From Jeotgalibacillus campisalis (lineage in GTDB: Bacteria > Bacillota > Bacilli > Bacillales > Jeotgalibacillaceae): a stretch of DNA of 64,000 nucleotides. The notes beneath the pieces were generated by a model. That model was not told where the DNA came from. It did no database searches and worked only from the letters and a program-made list of their open reading frames with translations. Shown here in pieces: positions 8,254 through 17,162 of this stretch; position 1 is the first letter of the stretch; each line of letters begins with the position of its first letter. The stretch lies in the NCBI RefSeq assembly GCF_000829515.1, contig NZ_JXRR01000022.1, positions 344,131 through 408,130 of the forward strand, in the 5' to 3' direction. The position numbers and the translations under genes are program-made.

Positions 8254-9345
8254 TTATTGATAATTTACGATCGCTGGACTTGGGTCGAGCTTTACAACTT
8301 CTTCCGGCGTGATGACAGGCTCGTCTTTATCATAGAAGATTTTAAAGCCGCCATACTGGAAAGGCTGATCGCGTACATATTTTTTATATAGTGCCATTTT
8401 ATCGGTGGAATTTCCCCAGCCATCAAAGTTAAGCGCGACTTGGACATTGTCTGTTGGCTGAATGGTTTCTTTATTCGTCAGCACATGATCTGTGAACTGA
8501 TGGACAAGTAAGAACTTATCGGGCAGGTTGTTTTCCTCAGTCAGTTGGGTAAGGTATTCAACAGCTTCCTGAATTTCTTGTCCATCGACCTGGCCGAGGT
8601 CTTCACCAGGTACTTCGCCTTCACCAACATGGAATTCGGTATCGATTGCCAGGTGGACGTTCGGGTGCTTGAGCCATTTCTCAATGCTCTTTACTTGGTT
8701 CATCACTGTATCTGTCCCAAGCTGAATATCAAGAAGAACAATTGCATCGTGCTTCTCTGCAAGCTTTACATACTCCTCGATTTTTTCATCGGGAAGCTTG
8801 CTGACATACGTTCCATCTGGGCCTGGATCGCGTTGGGCCATCGTTGTAATCAGTTCGATTGTTGGAATCGCCGGCCTGTCCGGATCTGCATCCGAGTATG
8901 CCTGTGCCTGTTCTTTCAGCTGCTTCATAAACTCCTCAGGCTCAAGTGTCCCGAGAATCCCCATATTTTCAGATTGAGGAGTGCCGTAATAAGCCACGAG
9001 CCGGTGATCCTTAAGCGGTCCGTCTGTCTGATCCTCTATATCCTTCGCCAGTGTTACACCAACAGGAACAGAACGGGCAGGGTCACCGCCGAGCGCCATC
9101 TGTTGATCCGGCATACTTTCGAGCTCCTCCTCAGTTAAACTCTCCTGTAACGGAACAGCGTCTTCAGAAGGGGCTAATGCCTTGTATGGAGGCTCTGGCT
9201 CTGGCTCTGGCTCCGGCTTCTTCTCCACTTCTTGCGTTTCTTCTTTTTCCGCAGCTTCTTCCTCCTTCTTGGAAGTCTGTTCAGAACAGGCTCCAAGAAG
9301 CAGAATAAAGAAAGCTGTAATCAGCAGCCATCTATTTTTTACCAT
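8254..9345 (-). CDS. putative lipoprotein with acidic linker and possible TIM-barrel domain
   Basis: About 363 residues from ATG 9345. The N-terminus is a typical lipoprotein signal (KNRWLLITAFFILLLGAC) with Cys as the lipid-modified residue, so the protein should be anchored outside the membrane. A charged low-complexity linker with Glu/Lys and repeated Pro-Glu follows. The C-terminal 260 residues have alternating strands and helices (VAYYGTPQSENMGILG; PAIPTIELI; AIVLLDIQLG; VHLAIDTEFHVG; FLLVHQF; VQVALNFDGWG) suggestive of a barrel like those of glycoside hydrolases or deacetylase-like surface proteins. I cannot name the family. An upstream in-frame extension to 9423 lacks a ribosome site and would bury the signal peptide. 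Confidence 0.75.
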   Translation of the reverse strand: MVKNRWLLITAFFILLLGACSEQTSKKEEEAAEKEETQEVEKKPEPEPEPEPPYKALAPSEDAVPLQESLTEEELESMPDQQMALGGDPARSVPVGVTLAKDIEDQTDGPLKDHRLVAYYGTPQSENMGILGTLEPEEFMKQLKEQAQAYSDADPDRPAIPTIELITTMAQRDPGPDGTYVSKLPDEKIEEYVKLAEKHDAIVLLDIQLGTDTVMNQVKSIEKWLKHPNVHLAIDTEFHVGEGEVPGEDLGQVDGQEIQEAVEYLTQLTEENNLPDKFLLVHQFTDHVLTNKETIQPTDNVQVALNFDGWGNSTDKMALYKKYVRDQPFQYGGFKIFYDKDEPVITPEEVVKLDPSPAIVNYQ

Positions 9346-9576
9346 GTTATTTTCCACGTCCTTCGCTATGAAAAGATTGGGTATAGTTGAACAATGTAGA
9401 AATAAGCCTACCATAATAATCAATAGAGGTGGTTACTGTCATCAGAATGAAATCGAATTATAATAACCTCTATTTTTATGGATTCAATTCACAAACTTAT
9501 TATCACTATGTTCAACCCTCTCTTGCTTCACGTTAGTACAACCTTTAACAATCCTTGATAGTTGCAAAAATTGCTA

Positions 9577-10221
9577 TTACAGCATTCCCCAGATCAAATT
9601 AGTTTGAGCTGTAAGAAAGTATAAGAGCAACCCTATGAAGACAACTTTGATTATTTGTTTTGGTGATTGATATAAAACAAAAATTGTCGCTATCCATAAT
9701 AGAAATTCCAATATGTATCTGATGTCAAAATACCAAAATCCAACTACAAAAGCCTGTCTTGACATAAACAGAATTAGTAAGGATGAAATAAAAATAGCTA
9801 GAATCCCTTTCCCTTTCGCATACCAACATATAAATGCCAAAAACGGGGAGATAACAGTCATACTAATCCAAATCATCATGTAGGATTGAGGAAAGAAACC
9901 AGCAGCCAAAACAGTGTATAGATAATAACTACCTACCATCGCTGCAAAAAATAAGAAAACATTAAAAGCAGACCTGACAGGTGATTTGCTATACACACAA
10001 AGAAGCACTGCAAGAAAAATCCAAACTCCCATACGTGAAAAGAAGTTTCCTAAATCCAATACTTCAAGGATAAAAGGGAATGAGTTACTGGCCTTTTCAT
10101 CAAGCATCTTTGAAACTATACCCATACTCATTCCTGCGACTATTAGTAAAGCGGAATAGATGATTCTTCTAGCTATCGATATTTTTATTGGTGATCGGAC
10201 TTCATTTAAATAATCTTTCAT
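9577..10221 (-). CDS. polytopic membrane protein, unknown function
   Basis: 214 residues from ATG 10221, which has GAGGGAAGAA directly upstream; the earlier codons at 10233 lack spacing. Six to seven hydrophobic segments fill most of the chain (for example IIYSALLIVAGMSMGIV, MGVWIFLAVLLCVY, AFNVFLFFAAMVGSYYLY, ILAIFISSLLILFM). The composition and A/T-rich codon use differ a little from the housekeeping genes to the right. There is no recognisable motif and no close operon partner. Confidence 0.7.
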   Translation of the reverse strand: MKDYLNEVRSPIKISIARRIIYSALLIVAGMSMGIVSKMLDEKASNSFPFILEVLDLGNFFSRMGVWIFLAVLLCVYSKSPVRSAFNVFLFFAAMVGSYYLYTVLAAGFFPQSYMMIWISMTVISPFLAFICWYAKGKGILAIFISSLLILFMSRQAFVVGFWYFDIRYILEFLLWIATIFVLYQSPKQIIKVVFIGLLLYFLTAQTNLIWGML

Positions 10222-10314
10222 TTCTTCCCTCACACAATTTAAATTCTTAAGGAGACTTTATGGTTACAATTGAACAATCGATAAAATCTTATTTTACCGT
10301 CATAGCAGCTACCG

Positions 10315-10845
10315 CTATGAGTACTTTCTATTAACTATTTTTTTAACAAATGCTTCTTTGTACTCCGTATACTCATTGATTCCGGTTGACCTGTTTTCCA
10401 GATAAGCGCATTTAATCTCAGCGTATTCCTTTCTTGCTTGTTCATTTGAATTTAAATAATCCCGAAAGAAGATCAGATTATTCCAAAGCTCTTGTTGAAA
10501 GTCGACTAAATGAATAAAATGCGTTTTTTCTTCGTATGTTTTATCAGTGAATTTCGCAAGTACGATTTCTTTTGGTCTGTCGACTTTCAGCCTCAGAAAT
10601 CCCGCTTTCTTTAATCCATCGAAAACCGCATCTTCAACGTTCTCTATATCATCAACCCCTACAATTAGATCCAGTATGGGTTTGGCTGACATGCCTTTAA
10701 TTGCCGTACTCCCAATATGTTCAATGCGACTTTTATCCATGTTTACGTTCTGCAAGATGTCATTTTTCACTCTACCAAACTCATCGTTCCATTCAGGCGT
10801 GTACTCCACTACTTTTACTTCATCCCTTTTTAATCCCAGCTTCAC
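10315..10845 (-). CDS. GrpB / UPF0157 family protein
   Basis: 176 residues beginning with GTG 10845, preceded by AAAGGGG. The sequence has the family hallmarks VVEYTPEWNDEF, RIEHIGSTAIKGMSAKPILDLIVGV and a later HFIHLVD. GrpB proteins share a nucleotidyltransferase-like fold (GS motif followed by DxxV) but their physiological substrates are mostly unknown. It stands alone between the membrane-protein gene and the PepSY terminator. Confidence 0.9.
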   Translation of the reverse strand: MKLGLKRDEVKVVEYTPEWNDEFGRVKNDILQNVNMDKSRIEHIGSTAIKGMSAKPILDLIVGVDDIENVEDAVFDGLKKAGFLRLKVDRPKEIVLAKFTDKTYEEKTHFIHLVDFQQELWNNLIFFRDYLNSNEQARKEYAEIKCAYLENRSTGINEYTEYKEAFVKKIVNRKYS

Positions 10846-10916
10846 GAATTCAGCCCCTTTTAAACTGTCGTTCTTACCTATTTCATTATTTTAACATAAA
10901 ATACCAAGTTTTCATT

Positions 10917-10955
10917 TCAAAAAAAAGGACCAAATCATTTAGCGATTTGGTCCTT
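10917..10955 (-). terminator. intrinsic terminator after the PepSY gene
   Basis: AAGGACCAAATC and GATTTGGTCCTT make a perfect 12-bp stem with a 7-base loop, followed by a long T run on the minus strand. Confidence 0.92.
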
Positions 10956-10978
10956 TTGTTGATAGCTATGAAAGAGCA

Positions 10979-11506
10979 TTATTCGTCGTCACGTTCCATT
11001 TCAAATTCCATTACTTCGCCTGTTTGGCCGTTGATGTCGATTTCGTATTCAACATCTCCGTCTCTCATTTCAATTTCATAGTGGCCGTTTTCGAGTTCAA
11101 ACTTGACGATGTCGCCTTTGCCTTCTTCTTTAGCGATTTCCTCTGCTTTTTCTTTCGTGATCTCCACATTTTCGTTTACTTGATCATCCTGGCTGTCCGT
11201 AAGATCTCGACCGACTTTCAGGATTTCCCCGGAGTTTGCATCTACTTCAACATCCGCTTCTCTGCCATCCTCCGTTGAACCGTCTATCTCATAAACATAA
11301 CGTCCGTCATCTTCATCTCTCTCAACTGTTGTGATCGTCAGTCCTTCCACTTCTTCTGTTGCGATCGTTTCTGCTTCTTCCTGAGTCAGCTCAGCATCGC
11401 TTTCATTCCAGTTATTGCTGCTGTCTGCGAAGGCATTCACGCCAAATGCTCCCCCGCCAAGTATGACTGCTCCTGCAATTCCGCCAATAAGTAATTTGTT
11501 TTTCAT
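10979..11506 (-). CDS. secreted or membrane-anchored protein with two PepSY domains
   Basis: 175 residues with an N-terminal signal or anchor (LIGGIAGAVILGGGAFGVNAFA), then two PepSY-type repeats: ELTQEEAETIATEEV...GRYVYEIDGSTEDG...VDANSGEIL (about 38-100) and ITKEKAEEIAKEE...HYEIEMRDGDVEYEIDINGQTGEVM (about 115-170). PepSY domains are extracytoplasmic and often modulate proteases or sensor kinases. The gene is the last of a cluster with a histidine kinase, response regulator and a second PepSY protein, and is separated from them by a box (11583-11600) that matches the box in front of the regulator gene, so it is a probable target of that system. Strong AGGAGGAA ribosome site. Confidence 0.9.
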   Translation of the reverse strand: MKNKLLIGGIAGAVILGGGAFGVNAFADSSNNWNESDAELTQEEAETIATEEVEGLTITTVERDEDDGRYVYEIDGSTEDGREADVEVDANSGEILKVGRDLTDSQDDQVNENVEITKEKAEEIAKEEGKGDIVKFELENGHYEIEMRDGDVEYEIDINGQTGEVMEFEMERDDE

Positions 11507-11559
11507 GATTAGTTCCTCCTCTTGTGTTTGTTGTTTCTAGTTATAGATTACACACGCAA

Positions 11560-11600
11560 GATGAGAAACCATGGAGAGGAAAATGAGAATTTGATGAGAA
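11560..11600 (-). promoter_or_regulatory. putative response-regulator box upstream of the PepSY gene
   Basis: On the minus strand TTCTCAT occurs twice with an 11-base period (11583-11600), the usual spacing for OmpR-type regulators, and a third TTCTCAT half-site lies at 11562-11568. The first 18 bases differ by one base from the site at 14400-14417 in front of the response-regulator gene. Confidence 0.6.
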
Positions 11601-11601
11601 T

Positions 11602-12141
11602 TTAATCATCCCAGCTGACGGACATGATTTCTCCTGTAATGGCATTGACTTGAACCGTGGCTTCTAGCTCATCGCTCCGTTCAATTTCTATAAGAAAATA
11701 TGAACCTTCTTCATCGTTTTCATAATCCACATCATCGACCGTTCCTTCTACCTGCTTAAGGGCAATTTCGACTGCCTGGTCGCGCGTAATTGGTTGATTT
11801 GGCTCTTGTTCTTCCGATTCAGACTGCGGATCGTCAGAGGTGGCCGGCTCTTCTTCAGGTGCGCCTTTTGACAGGCGTTCCATTCGAATAACCGTGCCGT
11901 CTTCTTGCGCCACTTCAAGTTCATAAGAGCCTGTTTCAAGTGTCATGGAAACAAGATAGCGGTCACCTGCACGTTCAATCGCTGTGATTTCACCCTTATA
12001 CTGCTGTTCAACTTTATCCTGAACCTCTTCAGCAGAAACCGTATTTTCATCCTGCCAAAGCCTTGCACCAAGCCAGATCATACTAAGCAGAAGAACGCCA
12101 CACGCAATCGCAATGCTGACTTTCTTAATGGATGAGTACAT
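11602..12141 (-). CDS. membrane-anchored PepSY-domain protein
   Basis: 179 residues. One N-terminal membrane segment (about 7-27) is followed by an extracytoplasmic part with a first, divergent PepSY-like unit (SAEEVQDKVEQQYKGEI...RYLVSMTLETGSYELEV), an acidic Glu/Ser/Pro linker and a second clear PepSY unit (ITRDQAVEIALKQVEG...YFLIEIERSDELEATVQVNAITGEIMSVSW). AAAGGAGGGGGG precedes the start. It begins about 30 bases after the kinase stop, so it is co-transcribed with the two-component genes. A role in sensing or in restraining the kinase is plausible from this arrangement but not shown. Confidence 0.9.
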   Translation of the reverse strand: MYSSIKKVSIAIACGVLLLSMIWLGARLWQDENTVSAEEVQDKVEQQYKGEITAIERAGDRYLVSMTLETGSYELEVAQEDGTVIRMERLSKGAPEEEPATSDDPQSESEEQEPNQPITRDQAVEIALKQVEGTVDDVDYENDEEGSYFLIEIERSDELEATVQVNAITGEIMSVSWDD

Positions 12142-12171
12142 CCCATTTCCCCCCTCCTTTCTCTTCGGACT

Positions 12172-13524
12172 TTAATTTGAAATAGGCAGAAGTATCGTGG
12201 CAGTTGTTCCTTTTCCCTGCTCGCTGCTCAAGCTTACGTCTGCATTAAGTACACGGGCTAATTCTTTTGCCAGGGAAAGGCCAAGTCCATAACCTCCTGA
12301 TGTGCTCGTTCTGGCTTCATCAACCTGGTAAAAACGGTCAAACACTTTCTTCAAATGTTCATTTGAAATGCCAATGCCGGTATCTTTGATTCGAATTTCC
12401 GCCAGGCTGTCTGACTGCCCGACTTCAATTACGATTTCTTCTTCGCTGTACTTTCGTGCATTATCCATCAAAATATAAAGCAGCTGCTTGAGCTTTTGGG
12501 GATCTGTTGTTACAACGAGCTCTTGTTTAATATGCTGAATCACTTTCCGCTGATAGGCGCGTTCAAAGGAGGAAGCTGCAGCCTCAAGAATCGGTGACAG
12601 TGCATTCGCTGAAAGTGTCAGGTTTCCCTGTTCATCCTGCTTCGCTAAAAGCAGCAGCTGCTGGGTTAAATCCCGCATTCTCAAGGCTTCTGAATGAATC
12701 GCTTCCACTGATTCATCAAAAAGCGCCTCATCGTTTTTCCCGCGTCGTTTCAACAAACTGGCGTAGGATTCGATAATCGTCAGCGGTGTTTTTAACTCAT
12801 GAGAAGCATTGGAAACAAATTGCTCCTGCTTTTCATAATTGGTTTCAAGCTGCTCAATCATCTGGTTGAATGTTTGCGTCATTTGGTCGAGTTCATCTTT
12901 CGACCTGGATGTTCGTTCAATTTGCTGAAAGCGCCCGCTGCCGCGTATGTCGTTCATAGTCCGGATCAGCGAATGAATCGGATTTGTGATCAGCTTGCTT
13001 AAAATACGGGCAGAAATAAATAATGGAACAACAGCAGCGATCGATACGACGAACAGAACAATTCTCAGCACACTCAAGTTTTCTGCCGTAGCTTCCAGCG
13101 ATTCTGTCAGCTGAAGTGCCGCGACTTCCCCCTCTGTCCAGACGATGGGAAGGGAAATAAAGGCGTGGGGAATGTCATCGATGGAACGAACCTCTGCCCG
13201 CTCCTCTGTAAAAAACTCCGTTTCCTCCTCCACCAGACGCTGTTCGCTTCCACCTGTTACCGTGGCATCCCCCCGGCCATTCTGCAGCACAATTTTGATC
13301 ATGCCGCTTGGCGGAACGTACGCACGCAGCAGTTCCTGAGGGGCTGCGGCACTTTGAACGGCACTGATCCCAGCCTGCACCTGCTCTGCCTGTGCTTTTG
13401 TTTGTTCGATTTCACTGTCATACATGATGCGGCTGAACGAAAAATAGATCGCTGCGTTTATAAAAACCAGAAGGACAATAAACAGGACTGTTGTAAACAC
13501 ATGTATTTTATTGGTCAGCTTCAT
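12172..13524 (-). CDS. sensor histidine kinase (HAMP-HisKA-HATPase)
   Basis: 450 residues. Membrane segments near 8-30 and 152-174 flank an extracytoplasmic sensor of about 120 residues. HAMP follows (175-230), then HisKA with the phosphorylated His242 in FVSNASHELKTPLT, and a HATPase_c domain with the N box DNARKYS, DTGIGIS and GYGLGLSLAKEL. It should autophosphorylate and pass the phosphate to the response regulator encoded just upstream; the start overlaps that gene's stop by ATGA. The signal is unknown; the PepSY genes downstream suggest an envelope cue. Confidence 0.95.
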   Translation of the reverse strand: MKLTNKIHVFTTVLFIVLLVFINAAIYFSFSRIMYDSEIEQTKAQAEQVQAGISAVQSAAAPQELLRAYVPPSGMIKIVLQNGRGDATVTGGSEQRLVEEETEFFTEERAEVRSIDDIPHAFISLPIVWTEGEVAALQLTESLEATAENLSVLRIVLFVVSIAAVVPLFISARILSKLITNPIHSLIRTMNDIRGSGRFQQIERTSRSKDELDQMTQTFNQMIEQLETNYEKQEQFVSNASHELKTPLTIIESYASLLKRRGKNDEALFDESVEAIHSEALRMRDLTQQLLLLAKQDEQGNLTLSANALSPILEAAASSFERAYQRKVIQHIKQELVVTTDPQKLKQLLYILMDNARKYSEEEIVIEVGQSDSLAEIRIKDTGIGISNEHLKKVFDRFYQVDEARTSTSGGYGLGLSLAKELARVLNADVSLSSEQGKGTTATILLPISN

Positions 13525-14216
13525 CTTGGATCCTTCAGCACGTAACCTACGCCACGAACGGTATGAAGCAGCTGCGGGTCATAGCCTTTATCGACTTTAT
13601 TTCGTACATAACGTACGTACACATCAACGATATTCGTGTCGCCGTAATAGTCATAGCCCCATACATGATCCAAAAGCTGCTCCCGGCTCAGCACCTGCCG
13701 CTGATTTTTCATAAAGTAAGCGAGCAGCGCAAATTCCTTTGCCGTCAGCCCAAGCGCATCTTTACCCCGGAAAACTTCATGCGTTGCTTCGTTCAATTTT
13801 AAATCTGCCAGCTGCATTCCCTCTTCTTCACGTTCCTCTACCGGCGCTTTAGAGGATCGCAATGCTACTCGGATTCTCGCCATTAATTCTTCAAATTGAA
13901 AAGGCTTCGTGACATAATCATTTGCTCCAAGGTCAAGTCCTGTTACCTTATCCTCAATTTCATCTTTAGCTGTAAGCATGATAATGGGCGTCTGATCCCC
14001 GCTGTGCCGGATTCTCTTCAGCAGATCGACCCCATTCATTCCTGGCAGCATAATATCAAGCAATATTAAATCCCATTTTTCTTCCCTGAATTTCTGAAGA
14101 CCTTCCAGTCCGTCTCTTGCTTTAATTACGGTATAGCCTTCATATTCAAGTTCCAGCTCTAACACACGGGCAATTTTCTCTTCATCTTCCACAACCAGAA
14201 TCCTCTTCTTGCTCAT
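13521..14216 (-). CDS. OmpR-family response regulator
   Basis: 231 residues from ATG 14216; CGAGGG lies six bases before this codon, whereas the ATG at 14222 is too close to it. The receiver domain has DEE near 11-13, phosphoacceptor Asp54 in ILLDIMLPGMNG and Lys in YVTKPF; the winged-helix DNA-binding domain (from about 130) contains LTAKEFALLAYFMKNQRQVLSREQLLDHVWGYDY split by linkers, and ends RGVGYVL. It belongs to an operon with its kinase and a PepSY gene. The promoter region carries TTCTCAT direct repeats, so autoregulation is likely. Confidence 0.95.
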   Translation of the reverse strand: MSKKRILVVEDEEKIARVLELELEYEGYTVIKARDGLEGLQKFREEKWDLILLDIMLPGMNGVDLLKRIRHSGDQTPIIMLTAKDEIEDKVTGLDLGANDYVTKPFQFEELMARIRVALRSSKAPVEEREEEGMQLADLKLNEATHEVFRGKDALGLTAKEFALLAYFMKNQRQVLSREQLLDHVWGYDYYGDTNIVDVYVRYVRNKVDKGYDPQLLHTVRGVGYVLKDPR

Positions 14217-14376
14217 CGTCATCCCTCGTTTATCTGGGTTCTTTTCTCTTCCTTTTAGCATAGCCTAAACTTCATTCTTTCTGCTCATTCAACAAATTCA
14301 GACGAACATTTCCCAGGAAATTGTTCTTTCCCTTTCTTTCGACTTTAACCTAGTCGAAACGTGAGACCGACTTACT

Positions 14377-14417
14377 TATTTCAATTGTACAAGGTGAAAA
14401 TGAGGATTTGATGAGAA
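14377..14417 (-). promoter_or_regulatory. promoter and putative response-regulator box of the two-component operon
   Basis: Minus strand TTCTCAT, then CCTCAT after 11 bases (14400-14417), immediately followed by TTTTCACCTTG and a good -10 TACAAT (14384-14389). No good -35 is present where it should be; the box occupies that place, as expected for a promoter activated by an OmpR-type regulator. Confidence 0.6.
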
Positions 14418-14572
14418 AAAAGCTTATCAAGACAAAAAGTTCTTGCGATTGAGATATTTTTGTCCCAACCCTTTTTCTTTTGTAGAAAACGAGAATAGTG
14501 TCTTTGCAAATATATTTCCTCATGGATAATTTCTTATGATAAGCTGAAGATATCAAAATTTCCCATTTAAGG

Positions 14573-14893
14573 ATGTTGAAAACGGATTATTCATTCTCAA
14601 GCATATTCTTTGGTTTTTTGTTGCCAATCCTGCTTATTACGGCTTCGGTTTTCTGGACTATAAAAACCGCTTATAAGAATCGATTTGTTCCCATTATCAC
14701 GCTCTTTTTTCTATCTATTATTATTTTTTTGCTTCCCGCCGTTCTCGCTTATTTTGAAATCATTACAGGCTCTATGGGATTTGCTGTAGCCATTTTGAGT
14801 GTCTATTATTCTATTGCTCTATTAATTGGGATAGCATTGAATGTCATGGTTGATTATTACGATCAAAAGGAGAAAGTGATATTTTCTGTTTAA
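14573..14893 (+). CDS. small membrane protein, three hydrophobic segments, unknown
   Basis: 106 residues with three long hydrophobic stretches (SIFFGFLLPILLITASVF; FVPIITLFFLSIIIFLLPAVLAYF; MGFAVAILSVYYSIALLIGIALNVMV). AAGGA abuts the ATG at 14573, which is poorly spaced; a TTG at 14576 is an alternative start. No domain is recognised. It is divergent from the two-component operon and upstream of the CXXC protein gene in the same direction. Confidence 0.6.
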   Translation: MLKTDYSFSSIFFGFLLPILLITASVFWTIKTAYKNRFVPIITLFFLSIIIFLLPAVLAYFEIITGSMGFAVAILSVYYSIALLIGIALNVMVDYYDQKEKVIFSV

Positions 14894-14956
14894 AGCGAGG
14901 TAGTAAATCGTTTATTTAGACAGGTCTGACACATTTAAAAGGAGGCTCTACCCTTT

Positions 14957-15268
14957 ATGAAGGAATGTGAAAAATGCCAAACAGCATTTACGTGGATGGA
15001 CATTTTTAAACTTCAGTGGAAGAAAAACAGTGAAATACTTCGCTGTACGAACTGCGGTACAGAACACGAACAAACAAGGTCCTCAAAAATTGCAGTTTCC
15101 CTGTTAATAGGTTTAGCTTCCGGGGTCATTGTATTTTTTACTGCTCCATTACACTTCCTGCTTAGTATATTAGTAATCATTCTATTTTTTATTGTTTTAT
15201 CCGCTCTCTCGGTATTCATAATCGACTACCGCTCCAAGTATCATTCTAATTATAACAATGATTTTTAA
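14957..15268 (+). CDS. CxxC-CxxC zinc-ribbon membrane protein (TIGR04104-like)
   Basis: 103 residues. The N-terminus has CEKC and CTNC about 22 residues apart with the aromatic FTWMDIFKLQWK between them, the pattern of the small cxxc_20_cxxc family found in Bacilli. Two hydrophobic segments follow (KIAVSLLIGLASGVIVFF and LLSILVIILFFIVLSALSVF). A strong AAAGGAGG site precedes ATG 14957. Function of the family is unknown; the cysteines probably hold zinc on the cytoplasmic side. Confidence 0.75.
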   Translation: MKECEKCQTAFTWMDIFKLQWKKNSEILRCTNCGTEHEQTRSSKIAVSLLIGLASGVIVFFTAPLHFLLSILVIILFFIVLSALSVFIIDYRSKYHSNYNNDF

Positions 15269-15324
15269 GCCCAAGTAGTAACTACTCCTGCCACCTGAGC
15301 CACTATCATTTGTTTTTCGCTATT

Positions 15325-15942
15325 TCATTCATCCGCCTGTTCTGAATATAAATTATTCTCTAATGCATACTTCAATGATTGATCCGGGACCAGGTAGCGG
15401 ACACTAAGGTCATTAAGAATCCTCGAGCGAATAAAAGAAGAGCTTGTTTCTACTGTTACCCCTTTGCTCAGGCAATCAAATTTATCTTCATTTTTTGTGA
15501 GAAGTGCGTCTCTGGCAATAATATCTGACATATCATATCCTTCTCTTCCTACAACCACAAACTTATTATTTTCGATTAATTCTTTGCCGTACTCCCAATT
15601 TGGTAATCCAGGCAAGTTGTCTGCCCCCATCACAAAATACAAATCGTCTTCAGGAAATTTTTCCTTCAATGCTTTCATTGTAAAATAAGTATATGAATGC
15701 CAGGCAGCAGCTTCCATTTCTGTAGCATCTGCCACAAATTTAGGATTATCCTCAATGGCTAATTCAACCATCTTCATGCGATGATGATTCGCAGTGAGCT
15801 GTCTCCCTTTATCTACTCTGGTATTTGATGAAGGAATTAATAATATCTTATCAAACCCTCTTCTGTCAGCGATCATTTCCATGGATACCATATGTCCTAA
15901 CGTAATCGGGTCAAACGCTGAACCAAACACTCCTATTTTCAT
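15325..15942 (-). CDS. nadD: nicotinate-nucleotide adenylyltransferase-like protein
   Basis: 205 residues with the nucleotidyltransferase fold: GSAFDPITLGHM carries the HxGH-type motif (degenerate as LGH), IPSSNTRVDK the phosphate-binding loop, MGADNLPGLPNW the NadD-like substrate loop, and SSSFIRSRI the ISSTxxR-like motif. It should transfer AMP from ATP to nicotinate mononucleotide. It starts 3 bases after the pncB stop and is clearly in an operon with it, completing nicotinamide to deamido-NAD salvage. It may be a second, salvage-dedicated copy, since the housekeeping nadD usually lies elsewhere. Confidence 0.85.
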   Translation of the reverse strand: MKIGVFGSAFDPITLGHMVSMEMIADRRGFDKILLIPSSNTRVDKGRQLTANHHRMKMVELAIEDNPKFVADATEMEAAAWHSYTYFTMKALKEKFPEDDLYFVMGADNLPGLPNWEYGKELIENNKFVVVGREGYDMSDIIARDALLTKNEDKFDCLSKGVTVETSSSFIRSRILNDLSVRYLVPDQSLKYALENNLYSEQADE

Positions 15943-15945
15943 TGT

Positions 15946-17064
15946 TCATTTCCCCTCTCGAGTGTTTTTGACATGCAATGGAACTTCTTTCAATCTTGGA
16001 TTTCCGCTGAATTTTCTTCCCGCTTTCGCTTCGTGCTTTCCATCTAATAATACATCATCTCCAGTAAATCCAATATTCACTTTCAATAAGCTGCCACCAA
16101 CGCCATATACATCTACTGGAGCTCCTTCTTTTTCAAACCGTTCAATTTTATCTGAAGTAAATCCGCCGCTTACCACAATTTGTACATGTTGAAGTCCTTC
16201 GCTATCCAGCGCTTCCCGCAGAGCTTTTACTAAAGGAACATTGACACCGCTTGCATCAAAAGAACCTAAAATGTGCTGGTTCCGAATAAAATAGTTATCC
16301 ATCATCGTTTTTGACGTATCAATTCGAACTCCTTTAAGTTTTCGTCCGAATTCTTTCCCCACTTTAAGAGAATCCGTGATGACATCATTATTATAATCTA
16401 CCAATGCAATTAAATCGTCCTCTGGGAATGTCTCGAGGTAAGCTCTTGATGCTTCTACGATGTCACCATTAAATAATTGGATCATTGCATGAGGCATCGT
16501 GCCAAGACCTTTCTCACCCCACCATTCGTTCATGGCATGCGTTGCCTGAGCACTCATTCCCCCTATAAAGGCAGCATACCCATCTCCTGCCTGGTTGCTG
16601 AAATGGTCATCACGGTCTCCCATGAATATGACTTTTTTATCTCCGGCTGCTTTTACCACCCGGTACACATTTGTAGCTACGCTTGTTCTTCTTGCCAATA
16701 TACCATCTATGACCCCTTCTAAATAGCCAAACTGGTGGTAATGACCCTTAATCGTCAGAACGGTTTCAAAGGGGCTGATACTGTCTCCATCTTGCAGAGC
16801 GTTAATTTCCAATGTTTCCGGCTCTTCTGCAAATGTGTGAATTAGGGCAATCACTTCGTCCATCCCGCATAAAACCGCTTCTTCTTTTTGAAAAAACTGC
16901 ATGGTGACCTCTTTATCAGATTTGTATTTCTTCGCAATTTCTCTGGTTTTCAAGAAATATACGGCTGAATACCATCCTTCTCCTACCCGTTCATCAAATT
17001 TGAATGTTTCGTTAGTGAGTCTGTCGATTTTCCCCTGTACTTTTAATTCGATCTCTTTTTCCAT
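15946..17064 (-). CDS. pncB: nicotinate phosphoribosyltransferase
   Basis: 372 residues. Makes nicotinate mononucleotide from nicotinate and PRPP. Recognisable blocks include the N-terminal GWYSAVYFLKT, the substrate region GDRDDHFSNQAGDGYAAFIGG, TMPHAMIQLFNGD and the PRPP/phosphate loops VSGGFTSDKI and YGVGGSL. It is shorter than the 490-residue B. subtilis-type enzyme and resembles the compact class. A GGAGGAG site precedes ATG 17064. The gene lies between pncA and nadD-like genes, all minus strand. Confidence 0.92.
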   Translation of the reverse strand: MEKEIELKVQGKIDRLTNETFKFDERVGEGWYSAVYFLKTREIAKKYKSDKEVTMQFFQKEEAVLCGMDEVIALIHTFAEEPETLEINALQDGDSISPFETVLTIKGHYHQFGYLEGVIDGILARRTSVATNVYRVVKAAGDKKVIFMGDRDDHFSNQAGDGYAAFIGGMSAQATHAMNEWWGEKGLGTMPHAMIQLFNGDIVEASRAYLETFPEDDLIALVDYNNDVITDSLKVGKEFGRKLKGVRIDTSKTMMDNYFIRNQHILGSFDASGVNVPLVKALREALDSEGLQHVQIVVSGGFTSDKIERFEKEGAPVDVYGVGGSLLKVNIGFTGDDVLLDGKHEAKAGRKFSGNPRLKEVPLHVKNTREGK

Positions 17065-17162
17065 CTTAACTCTCCTCCTATCAGTAATTTTTATTATTCT
17101 ATGACTATGACAGGCAATAACCTTAACCGTTTAAATGGTCATTCGATTCGAAACGTCTTAGC

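Noticed and set aside
8545..9138. 197-residue plus-strand frame inside the lipoprotein gene
   Set aside because: Antisense shadow; Cys/Leu-rich composition typical of a complementary frame and no ribosome site.
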